Under the pieces are notes generated by a model. The model ran no database searches. It saw nothing but the letters and a program-made list of their open reading frames with translations, and had not been told where the DNA came from. Below, in pieces: positions 15,808-23,521 of a stretch of 64,000 nt of DNA. The position numbers were made by a program, and so were the translations under genes. This DNA is from CAYVTZ01 sp964454685 (GTDB lineage Bacteria > Bacillota > Clostridia > Christensenellales > Christensenellaceae), in assembly GCA_964454685.1 (NCBI GenBank), contig CAYVTZ010000002.1:62001-126000 (forward strand), given 5' to 3'. How positions within the stretch are numbered: the first letter of the stretch is position 1; each line of letters opens with the position of its first letter.

Positions 15808-17214
15808 TTGGGCGGAATTTTTGGTGTGGCTTCAAAAGAAAACTGTACGTACGACTTATTTTTCGGGGTAGACTATCATTCACATCTGGGAACCTATCGC
15901 GGTGGTATGACGGTTTACAACGAGGGTAAGTTTCAGCGGGCAATCCACAGCATCGAGAATGCTCAATTTCGTACCAAATTCGAAAAAGAGATCGTAAACA
16001 TGCCGGGGCATCTGGGCATCGGCTGTATCTCGGATACTGCGCCGCAGCCTCTGACTGTGCGCACTCATCTTGGCACCTTCGCCGTCACAACGGTAGGACG
16101 CATCAACAATACCAATGAATTGATCGAGCATAATTTCAGCAACGGTCGTATGCAGTATTCTGAAATGGGCAACGCCAACATCAATCCCACCGAGCTGGTC
16201 GCCTCGATGATCGGCAGTCGCAGCTCCATCACCAGCGGTATCCGCTACGTGCAGCGCATGGTGGATGGTTCGATGACGCTGATGGTGCTCACGCCGGATG
16301 GCATCTTCGCCGCGCGCGATCGCGTCGGCAGAACATCGCTGGTGATTGGCAAAAAGGATGGCGCGTACTGCGTCGCTTCGGAGGATTTTTCCTATCTCAA
16401 TCTTGGATATACGCATGAGCGGGAGCTTGGCCCCGGCGAAATCGTGTTCATCACGGCAGAGCATGTAGAAACCATCCAGCCGCCGCGCGATGAAATGAAG
16501 ATTTGCTCCTTCCTTTGGACTTACTATGGTTACCCCACCACGACCTATGAAGGGGTAAACGTCGAATCTATGCGCTGTAAAAGCGGTGCACTGCTTTCCA
16601 ATCGGGATCATGTCGAGGTAGACCTCGCCGCAGGCGTTCCGGATTCCGGAACCGCATACGCCATTGGATATGCCAATCGTTCCGGCATTCCCTTTGCGCG
16701 TCCTTTCATCAAATATACGCCCACATGGCCGCGCTCCTTTATGCCGCAAACGCAGGATGTGCGCAATCTGATTGCACACATGAAGCTGGTGCCCATTGAT
16801 GCGCTGATCCGCGACAAACGCTTGCTGATGATCGACGATTCCATCGTGCGTGGCACTCAAATGCGTGAAACCACGGAGTTTTTATATGCAAGTGGCGCAA
16901 AGGAGGTACACGTGCGTTCCGCATGTCCGCCGATTCTTTTCGGATGCAAATTCCTTAATTTTTCGCGCTCCACTTCCGATCTTGATCTCATTGCGCGGCG
17001 GGTGATTCAAAAGCACTGCGGTGATGCCGTCACGTTCGAGCATTTGCAAGAATATGCCGACCCCAATACGTCCGAGCATCAAACGCTGACCGAAGATGTG
17101 TGCAAAGAATTAAACTTCACTTCCCTGCTTTACCACCGTTTGGATGATTTGCAGGAATCCATCGGGATCAATCCCTGTAAATTATGTACCTACTGCTGGA
17201 ATGGAAAGGAATAA
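15808..17214 (+). CDS. PurF paralogue lacking the catalytic cysteine
   Basis: 468 aa related to glutamine PRPP amidotransferase. The start is TTG 15808, set by GGAGGAA at 15794-15800, giving Met-Gly-Gly-Ile-Phe-Gly. In PurF the mature N-terminus is Cys-Gly-Ile/Val-Phe-Gly and that Cys is the glutaminase nucleophile; here it is Gly. Other glutamine-site segments are also altered: the HNGNL region reads VGRINN and the SSDTE region reads NINPTE. The phosphoribosyltransferase half is intact (GVPDSGTAYAIGYA, LLMIDDSIVRGTQ about 338-350), and a C-terminal CKLCTYC is present. It may use free ammonia or have lost the reaction. Three bases separate it from the next gene. Confidence 0.85.
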   Translation: MGGIFGVASKENCTYDLFFGVDYHSHLGTYRGGMTVYNEGKFQRAIHSIENAQFRTKFEKEIVNMPGHLGIGCISDTAPQPLTVRTHLGTFAVTTVGRINNTNELIEHNFSNGRMQYSEMGNANINPTELVASMIGSRSSITSGIRYVQRMVDGSMTLMVLTPDGIFAARDRVGRTSLVIGKKDGAYCVASEDFSYLNLGYTHERELGPGEIVFITAEHVETIQPPRDEMKICSFLWTYYGYPTTTYEGVNVESMRCKSGALLSNRDHVEVDLAAGVPDSGTAYAIGYANRSGIPFARPFIKYTPTWPRSFMPQTQDVRNLIAHMKLVPIDALIRDKRLLMIDDSIVRGTQMRETTEFLYASGAKEVHVRSACPPILFGCKFLNFSRSTSDLDLIARRVIQKHCGDAVTFEHLQEYADPNTSEHQTLTEDVCKELNFTSLLYHRLDDLQESIGINPCKLCTYCWNGKE

Positions 17215-17217
17215 AGG

Positions 17218-18900
17218 ATGAAACAGCCGTTTTTTCTGAAAACAATGTCGATCCTGTTCATGATCTGTGGTGTGCTCAATCTTGCCGTCGGCGGCTTCGC
17301 CTTGTATGCGTTGCTTCCCTGGCTGAATTTGAGTGTTCCGCTCGTTGCATTCATGCTGGGCATCATTGCGCTTTCTTTGGTTTGCGGTATTATTTTGATT
17401 CTTGGCGGCGTAAAAGGGTTACGCGCTGCCAAAGGTATTCTCACGCTGTCTGCCGCAAAAAAATGGGGGCTGATTTCTCTCATATTATGTATGATCAGCG
17501 TCGCCGCCAGTGTGCTGCTTTCCTGGTGGATCACACAAAACGCAAGCGGCGAGGCATTCTCTCTTTCTATCTTAGAGTTGGTCACCTATGCGCTGGGCGT
17601 TCTGTTCCCCATCCTGTTTCTGTTCAGCATCAAGCGCGCAACAGCATTGCAATCATCCGAAGAGTCTATTCTGCTGATTGTGCCGGAGCGTGAGGAAGAT
17701 TCTGCCGCGCAGCCGCAGGAAAACCGGATCGAGACGCACAAAAATACAGAGCCACTGCACGAGCTTGATTTGCTGGACGAGGCGGATTTGCTTCCCAAGG
17801 CACAGTCAGTAGCCGAGGAACCCGCGGACAAATATGAGCCATTTGCCGCGCTCAACGCAATCGACCCATTTCACACAGATGACTCTGCGTCCGATTCCTC
17901 CGCACCGGAGTTTGAAGAGCCGGACGTTCCCCCGTTTATTGAAACGCAGCGCACAACCGGCGCATCGCAAAAATCCGAACATGCAAAGCGTCGCAAACGT
18001 CGTAATGCAAAGGCGCAAGCATCGAATTTACCTTCCTCCGATCACTATGAACCACAAGAGCCATCTGTTGAGGAATCCTTCACTTCTGCAAGGCTTGAGC
18101 CGGAATTGACCGATCACATGCAGCAGCATTTCAGTGAAGCAGAAACAGACTTTTTTGCGCCGCAAGAACCATCTGTTGAGGAATCCTTCACCGCTGCAAT
18201 GTTTGAGCCGGAATTGACCGATCACATGCAGCAGCATTTCAGCGAAGCAGAAACAGATCTTTTTGCGCCACAGGAGCCGTCCGTTGAGGAGTCCTTTGCC
18301 GCCGCAATGCGGGAACCGGATTTGCGCGATCGTTCGAAACGACATAGCTTAAGCTCCGATCCTGCTCCTGCGCAGCAGCCCCCCCTAGAAAGACAGTCTA
18401 ACACAGCGGCGCAGGAATCACGCGATCATTCGCAACAGCGTAAGGCAAGAACTGCGGCTTCCGATGCGCCTCAAACGCGTCAACCCAAACGCGAGGAACC
18501 CGGACATCCGTCGTCGCGTACAAAACCGCAGCCTTCTCATACTGATCGTGTGCCTCTCATCCATGCTGACGACGTTGCACCCCCGGATCAAACGGATTTG
18601 TGGTTGGATCAATTAGATCGACAGCTTGAGGACGGCAATCTCTTCGATTTGTCGCCCGATGGCGTAGCACCGCCTACTCCCCTCATGCCGCCCACACCGC
18701 CGGTTCAGCCATCTGCACGCCAGTTGGAGGTCGAAGCGTTTCTGTCTCCTGAGGAAAGACCCATTTTAAGGCAGCGTCCCGCCCCACAGCCCACGCAGCC
18801 GCCTCGGCAACGTCCGGCATCCTCCCCGCGTAGAATTATGATGGAGGAACCTGCGCCAAAGCGCACCCGTGGCCCTCGGCAAATCTTCTTTGAAGATTGA
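17218..18900 (+). CDS. Membrane protein with long disordered, repeat-containing tail, 560 aa
   Basis: No recognised family. Four hydrophobic helices occupy about residues 8-30, 38-65, 80-105 and 120-142. The remaining 400 residues are acidic, Pro-rich and probably disordered. Residues about 278-372 contain a 36-residue unit (PQEPSVEESF…ELTDHMQQHFSEAE) repeated nearly three times. A basic patch KRRKRRNAK lies near 262. It follows the PurF-like gene by 3 bases with AAAGGA before ATG 17218, so the pair is probably co-transcribed. A scaffold or protein-interaction role is plausible but unproven. Confidence 0.7.
   Translation: MKQPFFLKTMSILFMICGVLNLAVGGFALYALLPWLNLSVPLVAFMLGIIALSLVCGIILILGGVKGLRAAKGILTLSAAKKWGLISLILCMISVAASVLLSWWITQNASGEAFSLSILELVTYALGVLFPILFLFSIKRATALQSSEESILLIVPEREEDSAAQPQENRIETHKNTEPLHELDLLDEADLLPKAQSVAEEPADKYEPFAALNAIDPFHTDDSASDSSAPEFEEPDVPPFIETQRTTGASQKSEHAKRRKRRNAKAQASNLPSSDHYEPQEPSVEESFTSARLEPELTDHMQQHFSEAETDFFAPQEPSVEESFTAAMFEPELTDHMQQHFSEAETDLFAPQEPSVEESFAAAMREPDLRDRSKRHSLSSDPAPAQQPPLERQSNTAAQESRDHSQQRKARTAASDAPQTRQPKREEPGHPSSRTKPQPSHTDRVPLIHADDVAPPDQTDLWLDQLDRQLEDGNLFDLSPDGVAPPTPLMPPTPPVQPSARQLEVEAFLSPEERPILRQRPAPQPTQPPRQRPASSPRRIMMEEPAPKRTRGPRQIFFED
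18051..18330 (+). repeat. Three tandem 108-bp units inside the membrane-protein gene
   Basis: Units begin at 18051, 18159 and 18267, each opening CCACAAGAGCC-like and encoding PQEPSVEESF. The first two are almost identical in sequence; the third diverges after about 60 bases. The period of 108 keeps the frame. Confidence 0.85.
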
Positions 18901-18912
18901 GCACGCATCACG

Positions 18913-18948
18913 CGCCGTTGTCAGCATCGTAAGACAACGGCGTTTTTG
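18913..18948 (+). terminator. Terminator of the PurF-like operon
   Basis: CGCCGTTGTC (18913-18922) and GACAACGGCG (18933-18942) form a perfect 10-bp stem followed by TTTTTG. Confidence 0.93.
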
Positions 18949-18980
18949 TGTCTTATGCAGCAGGATCATATTGAAAAAGA

Positions 18981-19009
18981 TTGACAGCGTGTTTTACGCC
19001 ATGTAAACT
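18981..19009 (+). promoter_or_regulatory. Promoter of the chemoreceptor gene
   Basis: TTGACA (18981-18986), 17-base spacer, TAAACT (19004-19009). The leader is about 105 bases with no riboswitch pattern that I recognise. Confidence 0.8.
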
Positions 19010-19120
19010 GTAAGCAATAAGCACAACACGCAACGGCATTACAGGTGATGACTTCAGAGAGCATGGACTATTTGTGCTTGTTTTCATTTCCGTCACACCT
19101 CCGCGAAAGGAGCGACCATC

Positions 19121-20434
19121 ATGAATTCCACCCAACAAGACCTATCTCGACGTTTCAAGACGATGCAGCTCATTCCAGTTGCATTGATGATTGCAGCAGG
19201 CATTTGGGGCTTTTTCTCTGCCTCTGGCCTCACCGGCAAGCTTCTTGCAGTCCTTTTGCCCGCTGCAGCCATAGTGGCAACGCTCGCAATCGGCAGCCAA
19301 CTGTGTAAAAGGCTCAATCAAAAGATTTACTGGTTCACCAATATACTGGACTCCATCCCCTTCCCCATTTCGGTGACAGATGCGGACATGAACTGGACCT
19401 TCATCAACAAGCCGGTAGAAGACTTGTTGGGCAAAAAGCGGAACGAGCTGCTTGGCAAGCATTGCAGCAACTGGGGCGCAGGCATTTGTAATACCGAGCA
19501 GTGCGGCATCCATCGACTTCGCAACCATGTTCTGGAAACCACGTTTGACCAAATGGGCATGTCCTTTCAGGTAAACACCAATTATCTGAAAGATGAAGCG
19601 GGTGCCATCGTTGGTCATCTTGAGGTCGTGCAGGACATCACCAGACTCAACAGCGCAAAGGAATTGCAGCGTTTGTTGCAGGAAGTGGATCGTGTCAGCG
19701 ATGCGCTTGCTATGGACGCCAACCAAGTGGCTTCCGGCGCACAGGTTCTTGCGCAGGGCGCAACAGAGCAAGCCAGCGCAGTCGAGGATCTCGTCGCCTC
19801 CGTCGCAAATATCTCCAAACAAGTCAAAGATAATACGCATACCGCACAAAATGCCAGCAATATGGCCTCCGAAGCCGCGAATTCCATCCGCAGCAGCAAC
19901 GAGCAAATGCAGCATTTGATGTCGTCCATGCACACCATAGAAGCAAAATCTCATGAGATTGACAAAATCATCAAAACCATCGAAGATATTGCGTTTCAAA
20001 CAAACATTCTCGCGTTGAACGCCGCTGTCGAGGCTGCGCGCGCGGGCGAAGCGGGCAAGGGCTTTGCTGTGGTTGCAGACGAAGTTCGCAACCTTGCCGC
20101 CAAATCGGCGGACGCCGCAAGCAGCACGGCCGCGTTGATTGGAGATTCCGTCTCTGCCATCATCAAAGGGGTTCAGCTTGCACAGACCACGGCAGAGGAT
20201 TTGAACCAGGCTGTACAAAACGTGATCGAAACCACCGATTTAATCTCTCAAATCAGCAAGGCAACAGGCGATCAAGCCTATGCGATCGAGCAGGTTTCAA
20301 CCGGAATCAGCCAGATTTCTTCCGTGGTGCAAACCACGTCCGCCACCAGCGAAGAAAGCGCCGCCGCATCGCAAGGGCTTTCCAATGAGGCGCGTTCCTT
20401 GAAGAAGCTGATCATGCAGGCGCGCAGTCAATAG
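19121..20434 (+). CDS. Methyl-accepting chemotaxis protein with Cys-containing PAS domain
   Basis: 437 aa. Two membrane helices (about 15-35 and 40-60) with almost no periplasmic loop, then a PAS domain (about 72-175) and a full MCP signalling domain with the hairpin-tip sequence IAFQTNILALNAAVEAARAG. The sensor is therefore cytoplasmic. The PAS domain carries Cys115, Cys123 and Cys128 (KHCSNWG, ICNTEQCG), spaced to bind a metal or cofactor. It lacks a C-terminal CheR-binding pentapeptide. Start ATG 19121 has GAAAGGAG upstream. No che genes are nearby. Confidence 0.92.
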   Translation: MNSTQQDLSRRFKTMQLIPVALMIAAGIWGFFSASGLTGKLLAVLLPAAAIVATLAIGSQLCKRLNQKIYWFTNILDSIPFPISVTDADMNWTFINKPVEDLLGKKRNELLGKHCSNWGAGICNTEQCGIHRLRNHVLETTFDQMGMSFQVNTNYLKDEAGAIVGHLEVVQDITRLNSAKELQRLLQEVDRVSDALAMDANQVASGAQVLAQGATEQASAVEDLVASVANISKQVKDNTHTAQNASNMASEAANSIRSSNEQMQHLMSSMHTIEAKSHEIDKIIKTIEDIAFQTNILALNAAVEAARAGEAGKGFAVVADEVRNLAAKSADAASSTAALIGDSVSAIIKGVQLAQTTAEDLNQAVQNVIETTDLISQISKATGDQAYAIEQVSTGISQISSVVQTTSATSEESAAASQGLSNEARSLKKLIMQARSQ

Positions 20435-20459
20435 CGCTTCCCTGCGTCGCAAGCTTTGA

Positions 20460-20497
20460 GGCTGCCTGTGGTTCAAAGACCCATGGCAGTCTTTTTT
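20460..20497 (+). terminator. Terminator of the chemoreceptor gene
   Basis: GGCTGCC (20460-20466) pairs with GGCAGTC (20485-20491) with one G-U pair, followed by TTTTTT. Confidence 0.65.
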
Positions 20498-20594
20498 CGT
20501 GCAATGCCCGTCCGCGCGATCCCGCAATCGTGTTATGTTCTTTGAACCTTTGCGGTGCAGCATGGCTCGCCTCTCCGCTCCGTGCAAGAATCCC

Positions 20595-20633
20595 GCAAAA
20601 AAACAACTGCCACAGCATAGACGCTGTGGCAGT
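20595..20633 (-). terminator. Terminator of the MerR regulator gene
   Basis: ACTGCCACAGC (20606-20616) and GCTGTGGCAGT (20623-20633) form a perfect 11-bp stem. On the minus strand it is followed by TGTTGTTTTTTT. Confidence 0.88.
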
Positions 20634-20649
20634 ATTGGTATAAGGATTC

Positions 20650-21408
20650 TTATTTTGCAAACTGTACGATCACATCTCGCAAAACTTCCGCCGCGCCTTT
20701 CCCCACGCGTTGCTCGTAGTATGCCCGAAAGCGTTCGTCATCCACATACATCTGTGCAAGGCCTGCATGCGCCCGGGGGCTGTATTCCTTCCAGTAAGCG
20801 CAAATCCATGCCTGATGCACTTGAAACAATCTGTGCGCCGCTTCACCGCTCACATCGCCTTCCTGCATCACCTTTTGCAGCAGATCGTCAATCTCTTGCT
20901 GTTGCTGCTCCGTGCATGCCCACTGGTCTTGCGTCATTCCTGCCAGCTTGGCATTGCTCGCATCCATCACTGCATCGCCAAACTGTGCACGCACTTCCGC
21001 TCCGTACCGCGCCTCATTTTCATTGATTTTGCGCTGTTTGAAGCCTTCAAATTTTTCTGTATCCTTCATTATGGTTTCTCCTTTTCTTGCGCGAATGCTG
21101 CGTCTGACCATTTCAATCAAAACTTCCATTCGCATTTTGCGTTGCTGCAAGTGTTCCAAATGCTGTGCCAGTGCACGTGTTTGATCAAATTCCGGCGCAT
21201 CCAGTACCTTCTTGATTTCAGCTAGCGGCAAATCCATTTCACGATAAAGCAAAATCTGCTGCAATCGATCCACTTGCTTCTGCGTGTAAAGACGATATCC
21301 ATTCTCACGCACCTTCTCCGGTGCCAACAGCCCGATTTCATCGTAATAGTGCAATGTCCGCTTGCTCACACCGGATAGCTTTGCCAGTTCACTCACCGTA
21401 TACTGCAT
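20650..21408 (-). CDS. MerR-family regulator with TipAS effector domain
   Basis: 252 aa. Residues 1-70 are a MerR winged helix (YTVSELAKLSGVSKRTLHYY, then GYRLYTQKQV), followed by the long dimerisation helix and, from about 115, a TipAS antibiotic-recognition domain. Such proteins bind drug-like ligands and twist a promoter with an overlong spacer. I chose ATG 21408; GTG 21417 is too close to GGAGG at 21421-21425. Its own promoter at 21630-21660 is of exactly this type, so autoregulation is likely. No efflux gene lies beside it. Confidence 0.92.
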   Translation of the reverse strand: MQYTVSELAKLSGVSKRTLHYYDEIGLLAPEKVRENGYRLYTQKQVDRLQQILLYREMDLPLAEIKKVLDAPEFDQTRALAQHLEHLQQRKMRMEVLIEMVRRSIRARKGETIMKDTEKFEGFKQRKINENEARYGAEVRAQFGDAVMDASNAKLAGMTQDQWACTEQQQQEIDDLLQKVMQEGDVSGEAAHRLFQVHQAWICAYWKEYSPRAHAGLAQMYVDDERFRAYYEQRVGKGAAEVLRDVIVQFAK

Positions 21409-21434
21409 CTTAAACACCTTCCTCCAAAAAGAAT

Positions 21435-21460
21435 AAGCTTAATCTTTATAGACTAAGCTT
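21435..21460. repeat. Palindromic direct repeat, copy 1
   Basis: AAGCTTA and TAAGCTT flank a partly symmetric core over 26 bases. 25 of the 26 bases recur exactly at 21610-21634. This copy lies immediately upstream of the merR ribosome site, in the untranslated leader. Confidence 0.85.
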
Positions 21461-21609
21461 CAAGTGCCGACATGTTAGCATGGATCAGGCTGCTCAGAAA
21501 TGTCCGGATGCTAGGCAGCCAAATGCCGTGCGATGAGGCAGAATATGTAATTCGCCGAAGTGCACGGCGTTGCAGCTAACAACGCAGATGGGCGTTTATC
21601 AGCAGCCTG

Positions 21610-21634
21610 AGCTTAATCTTTATAGACTAAGCTT
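21610..21634. repeat. Palindromic direct repeat, copy 2
   Basis: Exact 25-base repeat of copy 1. It overlaps the merR promoter -10 and transcription start. The 9-mer AGCAGCCTG (21601-21609) just beside it is the inverse of CAGGCTGCT at 21486-21494, so the segment between the copies also carries an inverted repeat. Confidence 0.85.
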
Positions 21635-21660
21635 ATCCTATCACGCAACGTGAATGTCAA
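21630..21660 (-). promoter_or_regulatory. MerR-type promoter with 19-bp spacer and operator dyad
   Basis: On the minus strand TTGACA (21660-21655), a 19-base spacer and TAAGCT (21635-21630). The spacer contains the 13-bp palindrome TCACGCAACGTGA (21641-21653), the classic MerR-family operator position. This predicts activation of merR by its own ligand-bound product. Confidence 0.85.
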
Positions 21661-21678
21661 TCATTTTTTTATCTCAAA

Positions 21679-22074
21679 CTAAAAAATCAGTCCAAGCAGC
21701 GCGCTGATTGCCGTAATGCCCAGTCCAATCAATACAATCGCCACCACCAACAGCAGCGCGCCCACCACAATGCCGATGATGGACAATGCCTTGCCCCACC
21801 CCGCCATTGCGCTTCTTCCATGCTTACGCTTGGATGCGCCCGCCTGGCATGCTCCTATGATGCCTAAAATCAGGGAAAGGATTGCCGTCCACGGCAGCCC
21901 GAAAAACAGCAGCACACTTAAAATACCCAAAACCAAAGCCGCAACTGCATGCCCATTGGTCGGGTTCCCCTTCTGAGACTGATAAATCTGCTGCACATCC
22001 TGCATCACTTCGCGCGATGTGTCATTCCTCTGTGCGACCTCGCTGGTCGCATTGGTTTCGTTGATTTCCGGCAT
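21679..22074 (-). CDS. Small membrane protein, DUF4190-like, 131 aa
   Basis: The first 40 residues are polar; two long hydrophobic segments follow (about 43-70 and 95-125) separated by a basic loop KRKHGRSAMAGWGKAL. This layout (GHAVAALVLGILS, then GIIGACQAG) is that of DUF4190-type proteins of unknown function. GGAGGAAGAG precedes ATG 22074. It lies 29 bases after argH and is probably its last co-transcribed gene, although function gives no link. Confidence 0.75.
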   Translation of the reverse strand: MPEINETNATSEVAQRNDTSREVMQDVQQIYQSQKGNPTNGHAVAALVLGILSVLLFFGLPWTAILSLILGIIGACQAGASKRKHGRSAMAGWGKALSIIGIVVGALLLVVAIVLIGLGITAISALLGLIF

Positions 22075-22102
22075 ATCTCTCTTCCTCCTGTTGTCAAAAT
22101 CG

Positions 22103-23488
22103 TCAGCCCTTAATCTCTTCCATCAGCCGCTTCGCAGTCTCAATATGCGCGCGCACCGCCTCCGGCGCAGGCCCGCCCGCCACATTGCGTGTGTTCACGC
22201 AGGTTTCAAGCGCAATCTCTTCATAGAATGATTCCTCCGCGATCTCGGAAAAGGAGCGCAATTCCTCGGCCGTCAATTCGTCCAGTGCCTTGCCGTTTTG
22301 CTCACAGTACAGCACCATTTTGCCGATAATCTCGTGTGCATCACGGAAGGCAACCCCGCGCTTCACAAAATAATCCGCTGCATCCGTCGCATTGGTAAAG
22401 CCCAGCCCCGCGCTTTTTTGCAGTTTTTCCACCTGCCATTGCGCTGTTTGCAGCATTCCCGTCATCACCTTCAAACACGCTGAAAGCGTGTCCGACGCGT
22501 CAAAGGTGCACTCTTTGTCCTCCTGCATATCCTTGTTATATGCCAGCGGCAATCCCTTCATCACGGTCAGTAATGTCATAAGATCGCCGTACACCCGCCC
22601 CGTCTTGCCGCGAATCAGCTCCGCCATATCGGGATTCTTTTTCTGTGGCATGATGCTTGATCCCGTGGAATACGCGTCCGAAAGGCGCAATGTACCATAT
22701 TCATTGGTGGAAAACAATATGATCTCCTCACACAACCGCGAAAGGTGCATCATACAGATGGATGCCGCCGAAAGAAATTCCAGTGCAAAATCCCGATCCG
22801 AAACACCATCCAGACTATTGCGCGTAATCTGCGCAAATCCCAGTGTTTGCGCCACCGCCTCCCGATCCAGCGGATAGGTCGTCGCGCACAACGCTCCCGA
22901 TCCCAGCGGCAGCACATCCGTTCTGCTCTTACAATCCCTCAAACGCAGCATATCCCGGTAAAACATCTCAAAATATGCCATCATATAATGCCCCAGCGTG
23001 GTGGGCTGCGCTTTTTGCAAATGCGTATATGCACTCATAATGGTGTGCGTATGCTGCTCTGCCGTCTTCACCAGCACTGCGCACAGCGCCGCACAATCCT
23101 CCAGCAACACATCAATGGTGCGCTTTAAATACAGCCGAAAATCCGTCGCAACCTGATCATTGCGGCTGCGTCCCGTGTGCAGTCGCTTACCCACATCGCC
23201 AATGCGCTCGATCAGCAAGCGCTCTACATTCATGTGAATGTCCTCATCATGTATGTTAAACTGCACTTTGCCTTCGTCAATATCTTGCAAAATCTGCTTC
23301 AGTCCCTGCACGATGCTGTCCGCATCCGCCTGCGGGATGATACCCTGCTTGCCCAGCATCATAGCATGGGCAATGCTGCCCAAAATATCCTCCTGATACA
23401 TTCTGCAATCAAAGCTGATGGAGGAATGAAAGCCTTCCGCAAAAGCATCCGTTCCCTGTTCAAAGCGTCCGCCCCAAAGTTTTGTCAT
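22103..23488 (-). CDS. argH: Argininosuccinate lyase
   Basis: Cleaves argininosuccinate to arginine and fumarate. 461 aa from ATG 23488, set by CGGAGAA upstream and by the family N-terminus TKLWGGRF; a longer frame to 23515 lacks a ribosome site. Superfamily signature GSSIMPQKKNPD lies near 280, with HTGRSRNDQ near 105 and YTHLQKAQPT near 150. It follows proA by 33 bases on the same strand. argG is not in the window. Confidence 0.96.
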   Translation of the reverse strand: MTKLWGGRFEQGTDAFAEGFHSSISFDCRMYQEDILGSIAHAMMLGKQGIIPQADADSIVQGLKQILQDIDEGKVQFNIHDEDIHMNVERLLIERIGDVGKRLHTGRSRNDQVATDFRLYLKRTIDVLLEDCAALCAVLVKTAEQHTHTIMSAYTHLQKAQPTTLGHYMMAYFEMFYRDMLRLRDCKSRTDVLPLGSGALCATTYPLDREAVAQTLGFAQITRNSLDGVSDRDFALEFLSAASICMMHLSRLCEEIILFSTNEYGTLRLSDAYSTGSSIMPQKKNPDMAELIRGKTGRVYGDLMTLLTVMKGLPLAYNKDMQEDKECTFDASDTLSACLKVMTGMLQTAQWQVEKLQKSAGLGFTNATDAADYFVKRGVAFRDAHEIIGKMVLYCEQNGKALDELTAEELRSFSEIAEESFYEEIALETCVNTRNVAGGPAPEAVRAHIETAKRLMEEIKG

Positions 23489-23521
23489 ACCGTTCTCCGT
23501 TCTATTCGTCTGCACTTGTCG

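Noticed and set aside
19142..20218. A 358-codon frame antisense to the chemoreceptor
   Set aside because: Shadow frame; no domains, no ribosome site, and the sense gene has full MCP motifs.
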